A stretch of 64,000 nt of DNA from Ailurus styani (lineage: Eukaryota > Chordata > Mammalia > Carnivora > Ailuridae): NCBI GenBank assembly GCA_002007465.1, contig LNAC01000137.1:2774026-2838025 (forward strand), written 5' to 3'. The position numbers were made by a program, and so were the translations under genes. This document shows, one piece after another, positions 47,253 through 59,239 of this stretch (position 1 is the stretch's first letter; each line of letters starts with the position of its first letter). The notes under the pieces are model-generated. The model saw nothing but the letters and a program-made list of their open reading frames with translations, was not told the DNA's origin and did no database searches.

Positions 47253-48029
47253 GGTTTGGTTTTTTTTTTTAATTTTAGGAGTTTTTACCATTAACAGAGC
47301 ACTTTGATATGCATTAGAAAGGCTACAGAAAGGTTGGTGATTGAATCCTGACCCCAAGGATCTCATGATGGAGGGAGAGAGAGAGAAATATCTGGAAACC
47401 AAGCATGACCTGCCAGTGCTCATAGGAGAGTCTAAACAAAGTGCTGTGGAAAAGAGAGGAAAAAGAGCTTAATTCTGATAAAGGGGAAGGGAGGTGGAGA
47501 GCTTATGTTTTAGGTGGGCTTTAAAGGGTGAGTGGAGTGTCAGTAGTTGGGGAGAGATAAAGGTGTCCAAAGGAGCTGGGAGAAAAGTGGGACCAGCACA
47601 TGTTCATGCACTGGTGAATGTCCCTAGGGTTTATAATTCACAGTGGTTGGGGTGCAGTGCAGGATGAAACCAGATGGATGAAAATTGTGGAGGCGCTCAA
47701 CTGCCCAGCTAGGGAGTTTGACCTATATTCTCTGGGCAATGGGAAGCCACTGAAAGTCCTTCTGCAAGACAGTGACATCCAGCCTGTATATTAGAAAGAC
47801 TACTCTAGCGGCAGTGTGGATGATAGATGGGGAAGGTTAGGCGAGAGGCCAGAAGACTTGTTGTAAGGACTTTACAATAGTCTTATAAAGAGGTAATGAA
47901 CTCTATGGCAGGCCCTGTTGGCTGGCCAAACCAACACCCATTGCCAAGTCCCTTCTCTGCTTTGCCTGAGACCACAGTGGAGGCTGGGAGAACTACATCA
48001 CCCCTGCCTCCTTCCTACTCTCCTTCCCT

Positions 48030-49270
48030 TCACCTAACAGGTATTAGTTGAATGCTATTCACCAGGCACTGGGGATAATGCAGTGAACAAGACACAGTTC
48101 CTACTCTTGGGTGCTTACAGTCTGGTCGGGAGAGCTAGGCAATAAACAGAGAAATAGATGCACATAAGTTGGGTGGTGATGGGTATAAAGAAGAAAACCA
48201 AAGCATGGTAAGAGGATAGAGCAATGGAAAGGGGTGGGGGCATGATGCTATTTTAGCTAGGAAGTCAGGGAAAGCCTTTCTGATAAAGTGACACTTGAGA
48301 AAGACCGGAATGAAATGATGTGTAAGCCTCAAGACCAACTTGGACAAAAATGTTTCAAGTAGGTGGAACAGTATGTGCAAAGCCCTGAGGAGGAAATCTC
48401 TTCACATGCGTGAAGAGGAGCAGGAAGGCCAAGGAAGGCCAATGTGAACTAGGGAGGAAGTGGTGGCAGATGGGTCAGAGAAGTTGCCTGAAGTTGAACA
48501 TGTCAGGCTCTATAGACCAAAGTCAGGACTTGGAATTTTATTGTGAGTAAAGATCAGAACTCATTGGAGGGTTTTGAAAGGAACAGTAACATGCTGTGAC
48601 TTGCAGTTGTAAAGGCTCACCCTGGCTGCTGTGTGGAAAACAGATGGTAGAGAGATGGAGTGGAAACAAGAGAGACAGTCAGGAGGCTATTACAGTAGTC
48701 CAGGTGGGACATGGCGGCGTGGCCCAAGGCATGGTGCTGTGAGAAGTGATGGGATTCTAGACACATTTTGAAGGAAGAGCTCACAAGGCTTGCTTTGCTG
48801 ATAGAGTGTTGTGAGGAATGGAAATAGAGAGGGACACATTTGCCACTGGTTGTGTTGGAGAAGACCAGAAGAGAAGAAATCTGTAGGGCAAGATCGCAAG
48901 TTTAGGTGTGGGCATGTTGAGTTTGAGATGCTTCTTAGACACTCAAGTGGAAGTGTTCAGAACTCAGCTAGCTGTATGAGCATGCAGTTCAGAGGAGGGG
49001 TCCAGAGTAGAAATATAAACGGAGGAGTTGTCAGCATTTAGTTATTTAAAGCTATGACACTGGACAAGGTTACCTAGGAGAGTATAGGTAGAGAAGAGAT
49101 CCAGGACCTGACCCCTGGAATACTGCAATGTTTAGAGATCCAGATAGTGAAGGAGAATCAGCATAGGAGACTGAAAAGCACTGGGAAAAAAGGCATGGGG
49201 AGGACAAACCAAGAATGGAATCTAAGAAGCCAAGAGAAGGGAGTAATTGGGGAGGGAGGGGGGAGGATGG
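48030..49270 (+). repeat. long old interspersed repeat, copy 5 (most complete)
   Basis: Runs from 'gaatgctattcaccaggcac' and 'gggataatgcagtgaacaag' through 'ttgtaaaggctcaccctggc', 'ggctattacagtagtccagg', 'tttgagatgcttcttagaca' and 'tgacccctggaatactgcaa'. This length and order match the pieces at 31690, 37319 and 55190. It is in the same orientation as KIAA1549L in every copy. Confidence 0.7.
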
Positions 49271-49414
49271 ATTGTCTGTGCCAAACACACAAATTTTGCA
49301 CTGGAGTCATGCAACAAGGCTCTGTGTTTTTCCCTCCACGAGCTCCTGGTACCTCAAAAAGCAGTACAGAGAAACAGAAGGATGGATTCCAGCTTGGGTA
49401 GGAATGAAGCTTGA

Positions 49415-49990
49415 GGAGATATGGATTAGTTCTCTATTGCTCCACCACAAACTCCTCCAGAGCTTAGCAGCTTAAAACAACCACAATTTCTTTAGCTCAT
49501 GATTTTTCGTGGGTTGGCAGTTTGGGCTGAGCTCAGGTAAGGTAGTGGTTCTGGGCTGAAACAGGCTTGGCTGATCTCAGCTGGACTCATTCGTGCATCT
49601 GTAGTCAGGCGGTAGGCTGGCCGGGTTGGCCTGTTGGTGCTAGCCTTGTCTGGGAAGACCCAATACCTGGTCTCCCATCCTCTAGCAGGCTGGCTCTGGC
49701 TTTCTCACAGGGTGGCTGCAGGGTGCCAAGAGCAGCAAGAAAACAAGCCCCCAGATGCAGGCACTTCTCAGATCTTTGCCCGTGTCATGTTTGCTACTGT
49801 CCTCTTGGCCAAAGCAAGACATGGGGTCTAGTCCAGAGTCAGTGTAGGAGGCCACCAAAGCTTGGCTACAGGGAGGTGGGAGTAAATTGAGGTCACAACT
49901 ACAACGGTCTGCCCCAGCATGAAAAGTCAAAACATACAGAGAAGCAATAGACGAATTATCTGAATTGTCTGGCAAATAGAATTGCCTACG
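49415..49990 (-). mobile_element. MaLR (MLT1-like) LTR, antisense
   Basis: 'cagcttaaaacaaccacaat', 'ctggctctggctttctcaca' and 'aagacatggggtctagtcca' read as an inverted MLT1-type LTR. No internal coding region is seen. Confidence 0.7.
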
Positions 49991-52277
49991 GTAATTATTC
50001 TCATTATGATCTTTGCCAAATACAATAAAGGCATGGTAACAACTTATTTATCACCTACTAGAAGACCCTGAAAAGAAATAAATAGAATTACTGAAATTAG
50101 GATATTAAAACAGCACACTGGGAAGAATAAAAATTCTTTTCTACCCATTCTAGATGACTGATATAAGTTGTATAAAGATTTATTTTAAAAAAAAATTTTT
50201 TTTTAGAACGAGCATTTCTTGAATTAGCAAGGAGTCAACTTCTGGTAATCAAATTCAATGACTTGCCCTGAGAATATTATTAAGAAATAATAGCTTATGA
50301 AACAAATACAAATAAAGAAATAATGTCTACACAGCTGAATGATTTCTATTTTTGCTTCATAATGTTACTGTAAAAATAGAATTTTATTCAGGGCTGGCTT
50401 TGTCATTGCCAAAGCTATGCAAGAAAGCTCACCTCTGTTCAAGTTCAGCTGACCATGGGAGTCATTGGGGAAGATACTAAGATCCCAAAACCAACAGCAA
50501 ACCCATCATGCATTTATTTTTCTGTTTCCATCTTGCCACATCATTTCCCTCGTTCCTGCTGGTTGAGGACCACATGACCTCTCAGAATGGGTCTGTTAGG
50601 TGATTCAGAAAGTTTATCAAGTGAAAAACAGGAGAAACCAGTGATTTGATGGTCATGAAGGTATCTCGATTTTTAAATGTTTTTAAAACTGTTTTAAAAC
50701 TGAAATCTGAGGATTCAGCCACTTGCAGACTAACAGACAAGTGTTGCAGGCCTTGTTCCTCTAGCCAAGGTTCTTGGTGATGCTATTTTGTTGGTCTGTA
50801 ACTGGGATTAATGGGCAAAGATAGAAATCAACCTCGTAGGGACAGCGATTCAATTCAGCAATTGGCCATAACTGTTCAGCAACTGATCACTCCTCCCCCA
50901 CCCCTTCATCCAGGCTGGGAGTGGGCCCTTTCACTGGTTGTGGTTTCGGGGTGCTAAAGTTCCCAGAGGATGGGGAGGAAGAAGGGAGGGGAAGAAAGAG
51001 GAGAATCCACTTTAGAAGCTGCTTACTTACCGATCAAGAGCCACATGTTATTCCAGTCAGTCTTCCATTGTAGGGGCTGGATGCCTTTAGGTTCTGAATT
51101 CGAACAACTGACAGTAGAAGAATAAGACGTTCGATGAGCCTCTGGATATCTGCCTCCTGATCGTCTCCACAGAAGGGAGGGCAGTTGGTCTTTATGACGA
51201 TCTGAGGCCTGAGGAAGCACAAACCGCACCAGGGACTCCAAGAGCCCATTTCCTGGAGAGTCTCAGAAGACCAGAATCGGCCCCAAGGGAAGGGGAGGCA
51301 CCCCGGCGACTTGCCCCAGGGCGGCGTCATCCAGGACGGTTTAAGAAACAGTAAAGGAGGGGTGCTCTGGCATGTGGGGAGAGCCCCCGCCTGCAGGGGG
51401 AGCCCTGGTTTCCAGGACGGATCTGCTGCTTCCTAAATCGGCCCTGGACAAAACCATCTACCTCCTCAAGCATCACACTCTTCACTTTGTGAAACAAGGG
51501 TGACAATCACCAGACCAGGGGATTGTCCTGATGATTCACTCAGGGTTTCTAAAGCTTTTGCATAGTCCTTGGCACCTAGTTGGTGCTTCTGATGGGGAGC
51601 TCTTGGAGAACATGGGGGGGCGTCTTCATATCTCTGTATACCAGGATGCCTGGCGCGATGCCCGGCACAGAGCTGGTGCCCATAAAGTATCTCCTGAAGG
51701 AACGAACGAACAGCTCAGGCTGGTTCACCAGTTAGCACAGTTAAAGAACGCGTGTGTGCGCACGCGTGCCCATGTGGGGGACAGAGTGACGAACTCAGTG
51801 GTGGGGTGACTTCAGGTTTAGTGGTCAAGGTCTATTCCGTAAAGAGAATCACCGAAGAGAACCTTGTGTCTTATGAATGTCCCTGGAGGTGCCACGTGAA
51901 TGAAACGCTCTCCAACCCTCTTCAGAGCGATGTGTTTTTAAAAGAGGGCATGCTTACAAACGCCATCAGCACCGTTTCCATAGTCACTGGGGGTTAATGG
52001 AACAGAGATGGGACCTGAGGGCCGTGCTCATTGAACTTCTCTGCAGAGCTAAGCACTCTCTGTAAACAGACTTCACGATGGCTAGATGCTTAACCCATGC
52101 AGTAGTGTGGGGCTAGTTTTGTTTTTTGTTTTTTGTTTTTCTTTTCCTGTATCATTTCTTCTTTGTGGATAAAACCAGGATGAAAGGCGACAGACATAAA
52201 CTGCAAATAAAATAACCTTGAGAGGAGGCTGCTGGTGTCAAAACTTACCATCTTCCTGTTGCTATGGTTACTTCCAG
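49991..52277. other. KIAA1549L: intron, mostly unclassified
   Basis: No exon is recognised. An AT-rich stretch is at 49980-50350 and a purine-rich one at 50960-51010. The minus-strand ORF at 51034-51330 has no recognisable family. Confidence 0.45.
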
Positions 52278-52405
52278 CAGGTCGCCCAGTGAGAATGGCT
52301 CTGTCATCAGCAACGAATCAGGGAAGCCCAGCTCAGGGAGGCGCTCTCCCCAGAATGTCATGGCACAGCAGAAAGTGACAAAGGAGGAGGCACGGAAGAG
52401 AAATG
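52278..52405 (+). CDS. KIAA1549L: KIAA1549L exon: Ser/Lys-rich cytoplasmic segment
   Basis: It encodes S-RSPSENGSVISNESGKPSSG, then RRSPQNVMAQQKVTKEEARKRN. It is preceded by 'cttccagcag' and followed by aaatg|gtgaga. Phase is 2 in, 1 out. The acceptor is a tandem CAG-CAG: use of 52277 gives TRKSRSPS, use of 52280 gives TRKRSPS, one residue shorter and in frame. The Ser-Pro and Arg-X-X-Ser motifs look like kinase targets, but that is inference. The basic, charged composition fits a disordered cytoplasmic tail. Confidence 0.96.
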
Positions 52406-55189
52406 GTGAGAAGCCTTTCTTGCCAACACCAGCCCCGAGCCCCTCCCACACACTCTTGCAGACACACGGGAGCCCACGCTCACACGCACCCTAGGTTCTC
52501 CTCTCTGGTGTGCCCCAGGAAAGTCAGGAGGCTGCTACTTGCCTCTTGGGATATTGCCTGTCCCTCTTCCCTGAATTATCCTGTCTCACGCCCTCTGCTC
52601 CCCAACCTTAGGGAATTGCCTAGTGCTTTAGAAAAGCCTATGCAGAATGCGCTGATGTTTGCTTTGCGAATTTTCTAATCCTCGACGGGATCCCTAGCAC
52701 CGAGTCCACAAGGTGGGGGGAAGATCTCTGAACAGCTGCTTGTCTTGGAGATTCCCCCCATTTTCTTGTGCTGACTCCCTTGGTAAGTTTCAAGGGTTCG
52801 GTCTCTGCCAGGGGGTCCCTAGATCTTGCCAAGCCTCCTCTCCCAGGAAAGACAACATGGTGATCAATCAGTCATCATAAAAATCAGCCCATGCTTCTGC
52901 CTTATTTCTCTAGGGAAACGTAACTGGCTGAATTCTCCCTCACACAGATCATTTCCCCTCTCTCTAAAGGATGGGGGTTGGGGTTTATTTATAAGTCTTG
53001 GATCTGCCTTATTGTGTTGTGACACTGTCTCTTCGTGGCATCCATCAGACATGACTGTGTGTCTCCTCCTCCTCGTCCCATCTTTGTTCTGACCGTCATT
53101 CCACAGGCTCCTTCCACGTGCAGTGCTGGCTGGCTGGAGCCCAGGTTCAAGGACGCTGAGCTGCCACTCAGTTCCAAAGAAATTCCCTTCAGATTTCAAT
53201 GGGTTGTAAGGTGGGATCCTACAAAAATGCCAGGGGAAAAGCTGAATAATCTGGCGCTCAGGTGGAGAGGAATTTGATGGACTAGGTTTCAGGGACTCTC
53301 TGGAGCTAGTGCCAGAATATTCCCTCATTTCCAAATGTCACTGTTTTCTTTCTTCTGACCCAAAAAAGAAAGAAAGAAAAGGAATAATGGCACAATGGAT
53401 TTGTCTTCTGCAGGGTAAATGTGGTCCTCATTCCCATTTCCAGCTATTATGTAAAGCACTGGCTTAAATTGTCCTATCAATTTGATTCTTGAATTCCTTT
53501 TTCTCCTGAATTCCCCATGCCCTGTCACGGAGACTGTGCTTTCTACACCCAGATCAAAGCATGGCATGTGGGGTTTTCTTGGAATATCTACCCTAACCCG
53601 GGACCACAAGAAATCCTACCTATCAGCTCTCTGCCAAGCCAGCTCACGGAAGGCTTCCCAGAAATATATGAAGTTAGGTCAAAGTCTGTCTTCCTGCACA
53701 GGCCCCACCACCCACTCCAGTCCTCAGATGACCTTGAATAAATTAACCTGGGTCTCTCTCAGACCTTCTTACTATGCATATGACAACACACACACATCTG
53801 TTTTGTTGTATTGTGGGGTTTTTTTTTTATATAAAATGAATCCATGTACCTAGTGTTCTATGCCTTTTTCTTGTTTAGAAAGGTACAATGAATGCACTCA
53901 CTCTGCTGCCAGTAAATCACATTTACGAGATGATGCCTTTCCCTCTCCCTTGCATTTAATCCACAGAAGAGGAGGGAGCAAGGCCTGTTTCCAACCCCAT
54001 CACTCCTCACCCTGGCTGGAGAGACACTGACCTGCCCAAAATGTTCCTGCTGACCTTCTGTTCTTGTTTCTGCACAGCTCTGCTTGCCTCCTTATTGTTT
54101 AGGTCACTTTGATTATTTAAATATCAGAAATAACGGGAGCCAGGTGCATGAATAAAATCCAATTATGGTATTGGGTCGAGGTTTTAATGTGTTTGTTCTA
54201 TTAAAAAGCTATCCTTTTTCCAGGTTTATGGTGCTTTGTTGCATTTTCTTTTTGCCAGAAGTAAACCCTTTGAGTTTCCACAGGTGGTGACCTCTGTTTC
54301 ACTGCAGGTTCCCATTCAGTGAGGTTCAGCTTGAAATTTTCAAACAGAAATGATGGGACCAATTCGTTCACTATAGAATCCAACAGATGCTGAAACACAT
54401 CAGAATTCTAAGCTGGACCTTCCATAGAAATTCCACTTGTTCTTTTTATCATGGGCTCCACTTTACCATATCATAACCACAACATCAGAGCTCATCAAAA
54501 TATCAGTAGAGTATTTTATTGGACTGGAAGATGAACTGAAGGAGGAAAGGAAGGAAGGGAAGGATGGAGGGAGGGAGGGAGGAAGGAAAGGAGATTGCTG
54601 TTTTATGCAAGTTAAAACCAAGTGTGCAGCTAAGACCCATTGAGGCCGGGGCCAGTGGCATTTGTGATGATGCTGGTGATGTATGGTATGTGGGACACTT
54701 CCACAGTTTACCTGTGGCCCTTTCCTTTAGCCTTCTCCCACGTTTTTCCCTTTAGGGACTGACTGTGCATCAGATATTCCCATGAACATGCTGGACTCTC
54801 TCACTTTCATATATCAATATTTAATATAATGTCTTTTTACATAATCTTTTGGGGAGGAGGGCAGGATAGCTAATTATTTTTCTTTTAAATCTGGAGAGAT
54901 TATTGTGCAAATCTGAATCTTTTTTGAGAAAAAGGATGGAAAAGAACTAGAGTTCATACAATTTCCAGGGTGCCCTTTTTCTATCCCATTACAGTTATGC
55001 TCTTTCCTTACCCTGTTCACAGGGTAGGAAGCAAGGGGGTCACAACCCAAAATCATTAAAAACACAGAGTACCATCTCTTCACCTCTTAATGGTTTTGTG
55101 ATAGCGTAACTTTAACTTCTACATGTTCACCTCTTTTGCAGGTACTAACAACTAACAACAATCTGCTTTTCTAAGTCAGGAAATTTTTG
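52406..55189. other. KIAA1549L: intron, mostly nonrepetitive
   Basis: Apart from a GGAA-rich simple repeat at 54538-54594 I recognise no element, exon or RNA gene. Confidence 0.5.
54538..54594 (+). repeat. (GGAA/GGGA)n purine repeat
   Basis: Impure GGAA and GGGA units. Confidence 0.9.
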
Positions 55190-55790
55190 TCATTCCTTCC
55201 TTCATTCATTTATTCAACAAATCCCTTACTAAAAGCCAACTGCACATGAGATAATTAAAGGCAATAGTCATCAGCCTTTTAAAAGGTGGGCGAGAATGGA
55301 GTTTCTATTCCAGGGACAGGGGTGGGAACAGGTTAAATCAATACCATCAACAGTGATAAGAGCTATGAAGAAAATGTAACCGGGTGATGGGCAGGCTATT
55401 TTAGATTGGTGGATAAGGAAAGGCTTTCTCAAGCTGCAGTTGAAAAATCAGAAGGAACTAGGCATGCAAAGATCTATGGAAAGAGCATTCTGAGCAGAGG
55501 GAACCCCTAATGCAAAATCCCAGAGGTGAGAACAAGCTGGATGTGTTCAAGAAGGCTGTTGTAGCTGGAACAGAGTGGATAAGAGAGAAATGCGCTCAGC
55601 CAGGTGGTCAGGACCAGATAGAAAAGACTCTGGTTTTATTCTAAGAGAGATGGAGGCTCCAGAGGGTTCTGATCAGAGGAGTACTGTGATCTGGTTACCT
55701 TTCAAAGAGATAGCCTTCCTGCCTGCTGTGAATATGTATCTTGGGTAGGAAGATAAGAGTGGAAGCTCCAAGGAAGGAGGTTATTTAGGT
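55190..55790 (+). repeat. long old interspersed repeat, copy 6
   Basis: 'tcattcatttattcaacaaa', 'aaagagcattctgagcagag', 'gactctggttttattctaag' and 'ctgatcagaggagtactgtg' match the family in the same order as copy 5. Confidence 0.65.
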
Positions 55791-55795
55791 ATTTA

Positions 55796-56250
55796 TATTA
55801 GGTACTTATTGCTGTGTAACAAATTACTCCAATGCCTGGCAACCAAAAATGACCATCTATGTTCATTCTCTCATGTCATATCTGTGGGTCAGGAATCCAG
55901 GAGTGGCTTAGCTGGATGGTTCTGGCTCAGGAGGTCACAGTCCTTGGCTGTGGTCATCCAAAGACTTGACTGGGCCTGCAGACTCCACCTACAAAATGGC
56001 TTGCTCACATACTTGTTGGCAGGACTCTCAGTGTCTTGCCATGTGGACCTCTCCACAGGACTGCTTGAGTGTCCTCATAACACGCCAGCTGACTTTCCCC
56101 AGAATAAGTGATCCAGAAAGGAACAAGGTGGAAGCCATAGGGTGCTTTTTATGACCTAGCCTTGTCATTTCTGCAATATCCTATTGGTTACACAGCGCAG
56201 TCCTGTTCATTGTGGCTGTGAATATCAGGAGGCGAGAATTACTGGCTGCC
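55796..56250 (-). mobile_element. MaLR (MLT1-like) LTR, antisense
   Basis: 'cttattgctgtgtaacaaat', 'gtgggtcaggaatccaggag', 'tggcttagctggatggttct' and 'tttttatgacctagccttgt' follow the inverted MLT1 order closely. Confidence 0.85.
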
Positions 56251-57550
56251 ATCTTGGAGCCTGGCTGCTGCAGACAGTGCTCATCCAGTTGTCCAGGTGG
56301 GAGATAGTGGTGGTCAGGCAAGGATTGCCCAGCAAAGCTCTACTCCAAAAAGACGTGTGAGTAGAGCTTTTCTTCTGTCATTGGCTGTTTCGTGTCCTGC
56401 TATTCACAAAACGTTCACAGAACCAAAAAACTACTCTAATTATAGCCCGTTGTTAGACTCTGAGGTGTCTCAGCCACATTGTACAATAACAATTTACTCC
56501 GCTTACTTTGGCAAATCTGTGATTATGATAAGTGACAATGTGATACCAACTATGTGTTTCTCAATAATTTAAAGAACATCCCAATGTCTTGAGCAAGCAG
56601 TAGGAAAGATGAATACACTTCTATTACATTCATATTTTACAGAACACCTATTTCCCTCCTAAATTGCCCACTGGTCTAGTTGTTTGAACAGGCTTCATTT
56701 ATCTCTTGCCCAGCCGTGCTCAATAAACTGTCATTCTTAGAGCTACCTAATGGAAGTGCTTTAAGCACAAGTCAATCAGCAAGATCCCACTGGCTCTGGG
56801 ACTTCGTCTGCCAGCTTAGTTATGGACGCACAAGGAAGACTGGTGTCTTTCAGCAATCAGAGCAGAATTATCTGTCAGAGGGGAGAATTAATTTAACAGA
56901 GCAAGGAGGATTTCACCTATTTAATTAGGGAAGTCGTCGATAGTGTTAAATTCATTCTCTGGCATTTATTTCTCAGCTTTCTTTTGTTTCGACCAATGAA
57001 AAAACCCCAAGCCCAAATCACTGGAGAAGCAGCCTTGAGAAAGAAAAAACATAGAGTGTCAGCCACAATTACTATGCCCAGTTGACCAGGGAAGACTCAT
57101 TGCTTAACCTCGGGCAAAAATGGGTGGCTTTGGTGCAGGAGACTGAATGGAATACTGGTATTCCATTGACTGACATATTTTAAGAATAGTTGCCAGCTTT
57201 GGCCAAATTGTACTTTTTTCTCTCTGACTCAAACATAGAGAAAAAATTTCCTTTTTTTTTCAAAAACATTTGTCACAGTTTTGAAAGAATGATTTTTGCT
57301 GTTGAAATTCAAGCCTCTGTGATTCTTTCCTACCCACTGATAATACAGTGGAGGAATGACTAGTATAGATCTTAAATTTAAGAGAAATCCTTGAACAGTA
57401 GTGAACCCTTGGCACCGAACCGGACACTGTGGTTGCCGAGGTCCCTTTGAGTAATGTAACGTCCTCAGTCTGGGAGCTTACACAGATTGCCCCACGATCA
57501 CGCAGCATCCCTACACAATAAAAAATCAATGTGTTTGTGTTGTGCTTCAG
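56251..57550. other. KIAA1549L: intron, mostly nonrepetitive
   Basis: No element is recognised. AT-rich stretches 56880-56960 could be regulatory but nothing proves it. Confidence 0.45.
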
Positions 57551-57729
57551 TGCCGGCGAGTGATGAAGAGGAAGGAGCCGTGCTTTTTGACAACTCTGGC
57601 AAGGCGGCTGCTGATCCCTTTGACGCGTCTTCCGGATCTGTGCAGCTCATTGCCATAAAACCCACAGCCCTCCCCGTGGTGCATCCCTCATCGGACAGGA
57701 GCCAGGAGTCGGCAGCCCTCAATGGTGAG
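57551..57729 (+). CDS. KIAA1549L: KIAA1549L exon: acidic cytoplasmic segment
   Basis: The acceptor 'gtgtttgtgttgtgcttcag' ends at 57550 and the donor is gtgag|gtgagc after 57729. Phase is 1 in, 0 out. It encodes VPASDEEEGAVLFDNSGK, then SSGSVQLIAIKPTALPVV and the DRSQESAALNGE end. The SVQLIAIKP phrase corresponds to the KIQLIAMQP phrase in KIAA1549. An earlier GT (after 57724) would frameshift into the next exon, so it is not used. Confidence 0.97.
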
Positions 57730-57927
57730 GTGAGCATCTGCCAGGCCTCCGGGAATTCAGACCCAGGAACTCCAGCTGGGCGAACTGGATGGGGGTGATG
57801 CGCAGTGTCCAGGGCTCTATCAGTCACTTTTACCTGTGGGTACGCAGGCCTCGATGGGACCAGGAGGCAAGTCACCCAAAATGAGTTTCTTGGATGATTT
57901 TTTTTTTTTTTTAAACATTGTGGTTAT

Positions 57928-58035
57928 GGGGCACTTGGGTGACTCGGTCAGTAGAGCACGTGACACTTGATCTTGGGATTGTGAATTCAAGCCCCTCATC
58001 GGGGTAGAGTTTACTTTAAAAATGTTTGGTTTTTT
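57928..58035 (+). mobile_element. old CanSINE fragment, sense
   Basis: 'ggggcacttgggtgactcgg', 'cacttgatcttgggattgtg', 'aattcaagcccctcatcggg' and a short A-rich end. It is more diverged than the others. Confidence 0.75.
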
Positions 58036-59239
58036 AACTGTAGTTGTGAAGAGAAACATCAGGAATTCTTCCCCATGCCCTTACACACATACACAACCTT
58101 CTGCCTTCTTAGGTAACACCCTTAACCTATTCATTGTGGGTTGTCAGCAGTAGTAGGATGAAAGGGGCTTGAACGGATAAAGGACGATATCAGTGCATTT
58201 CAGGCTGTTCATCAGTTTTCCTAAGAGTCTGAAAAGATGTCATAACATACTCCAGAGACTGATGATTTGACCAAAGGAAACGGATGGATGGATGAGAACT
58301 ACAGGCAGTTTAGAGAAGAGCAAGAGCGGAAGTCAGGTAGAGAATATCTGCTACTCCTCCGTCGGCTGCAGCCGAGTGGCCAACGGGCTGAAAATGTTTC
58401 TGAGCTTTTAAGATCATGCATGTGGAGCCCGCCCGTGGGCACCCACCTTACACGTAGGCACACACCTGCTTTGGCTTTTCTCTCTTGTGCAACTATTGTG
58501 CTAATTATCCATTTCATTTGTCTGCAGCCTGCAGTTGTTACCTACAACAGGTGGAGATTTCCAAGGCTTGAGAGTGTTTTTCCCATCACACCTCGAGGAA
58601 CATGCCAGGCCCCTGTGCACCTGGGCATTGGAAACCACATCAGGGACTCATCCTCCTTCTTCCCTCCAGGCCGCATATGAAACCTGATTCGGCAAGCTCC
58701 TCTTGCTTTCAGGGCAGGAAAACTGAGCTGGCCTAAAAGCGTGATGGGTTGAAGTTCATCAGTTTTTGTTATCTTCCCCAGTACTACCACCAGAGCCAAG
58801 TACAGTCTTGATTTCCTTTCCCCAAAAAGGTGCCACCTCGTTCCCAGACAGATGTGGGAGGACAGGACTTCAAAGGCTGCAGCCACCATTAGGTTCTCCC
58901 TCCCGCAGCCCAGAGCTGGGAGGCGGGAGCGACCCATGGTGATGGATGGATGGAAGGAAGGAAGGATAGATGGACTGAGAAGGGCCCAAGAAAGAGGGGA
59001 TTGGGAAGGGGCTACTCCAAGCAAAGCCCCACTCCTTCCAGTGTGGCCCCCATCAGGGCCAGGGCGGTGCCTGGACAGACCCCAACCCTTTGTGAGGTAG
59101 ACCAATAAACATTGCGGGTTCTCAGCACTGCTGATGCCTCTTGTTTCAAGCCTGCTGCAGCCACAGACATCTCCTGGTCCTCTTGGCCTTGGTTTCCCAG
59201 CAAGCCAACCGTGGCCGGAGTGGGTAGGAGAGGAGAGCA
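58036..59239. other. KIAA1549L: intron, unclassified; left flank of FOXH1 pseudogene
   Basis: The part from about 58950 to 59239 may still be 3' UTR of the FOXH1 retrocopy in antisense. I saw no clear poly(T) run marking its 3' end, so the boundary is open. Confidence 0.4.

Noticed and set aside
51034..51330. Minus-strand ORF of 98 codons
   Set aside because: No recognisable domain, no splice context, no supporting neighbour. A chance frame in GC-richer intron is more likely.
57724..57729. Alternative donor aatg|gtgagg in exon 57551
   Set aside because: It would change the phase and shift the following exon out of frame; the donor after 57729 keeps NGEVNKALKQ.
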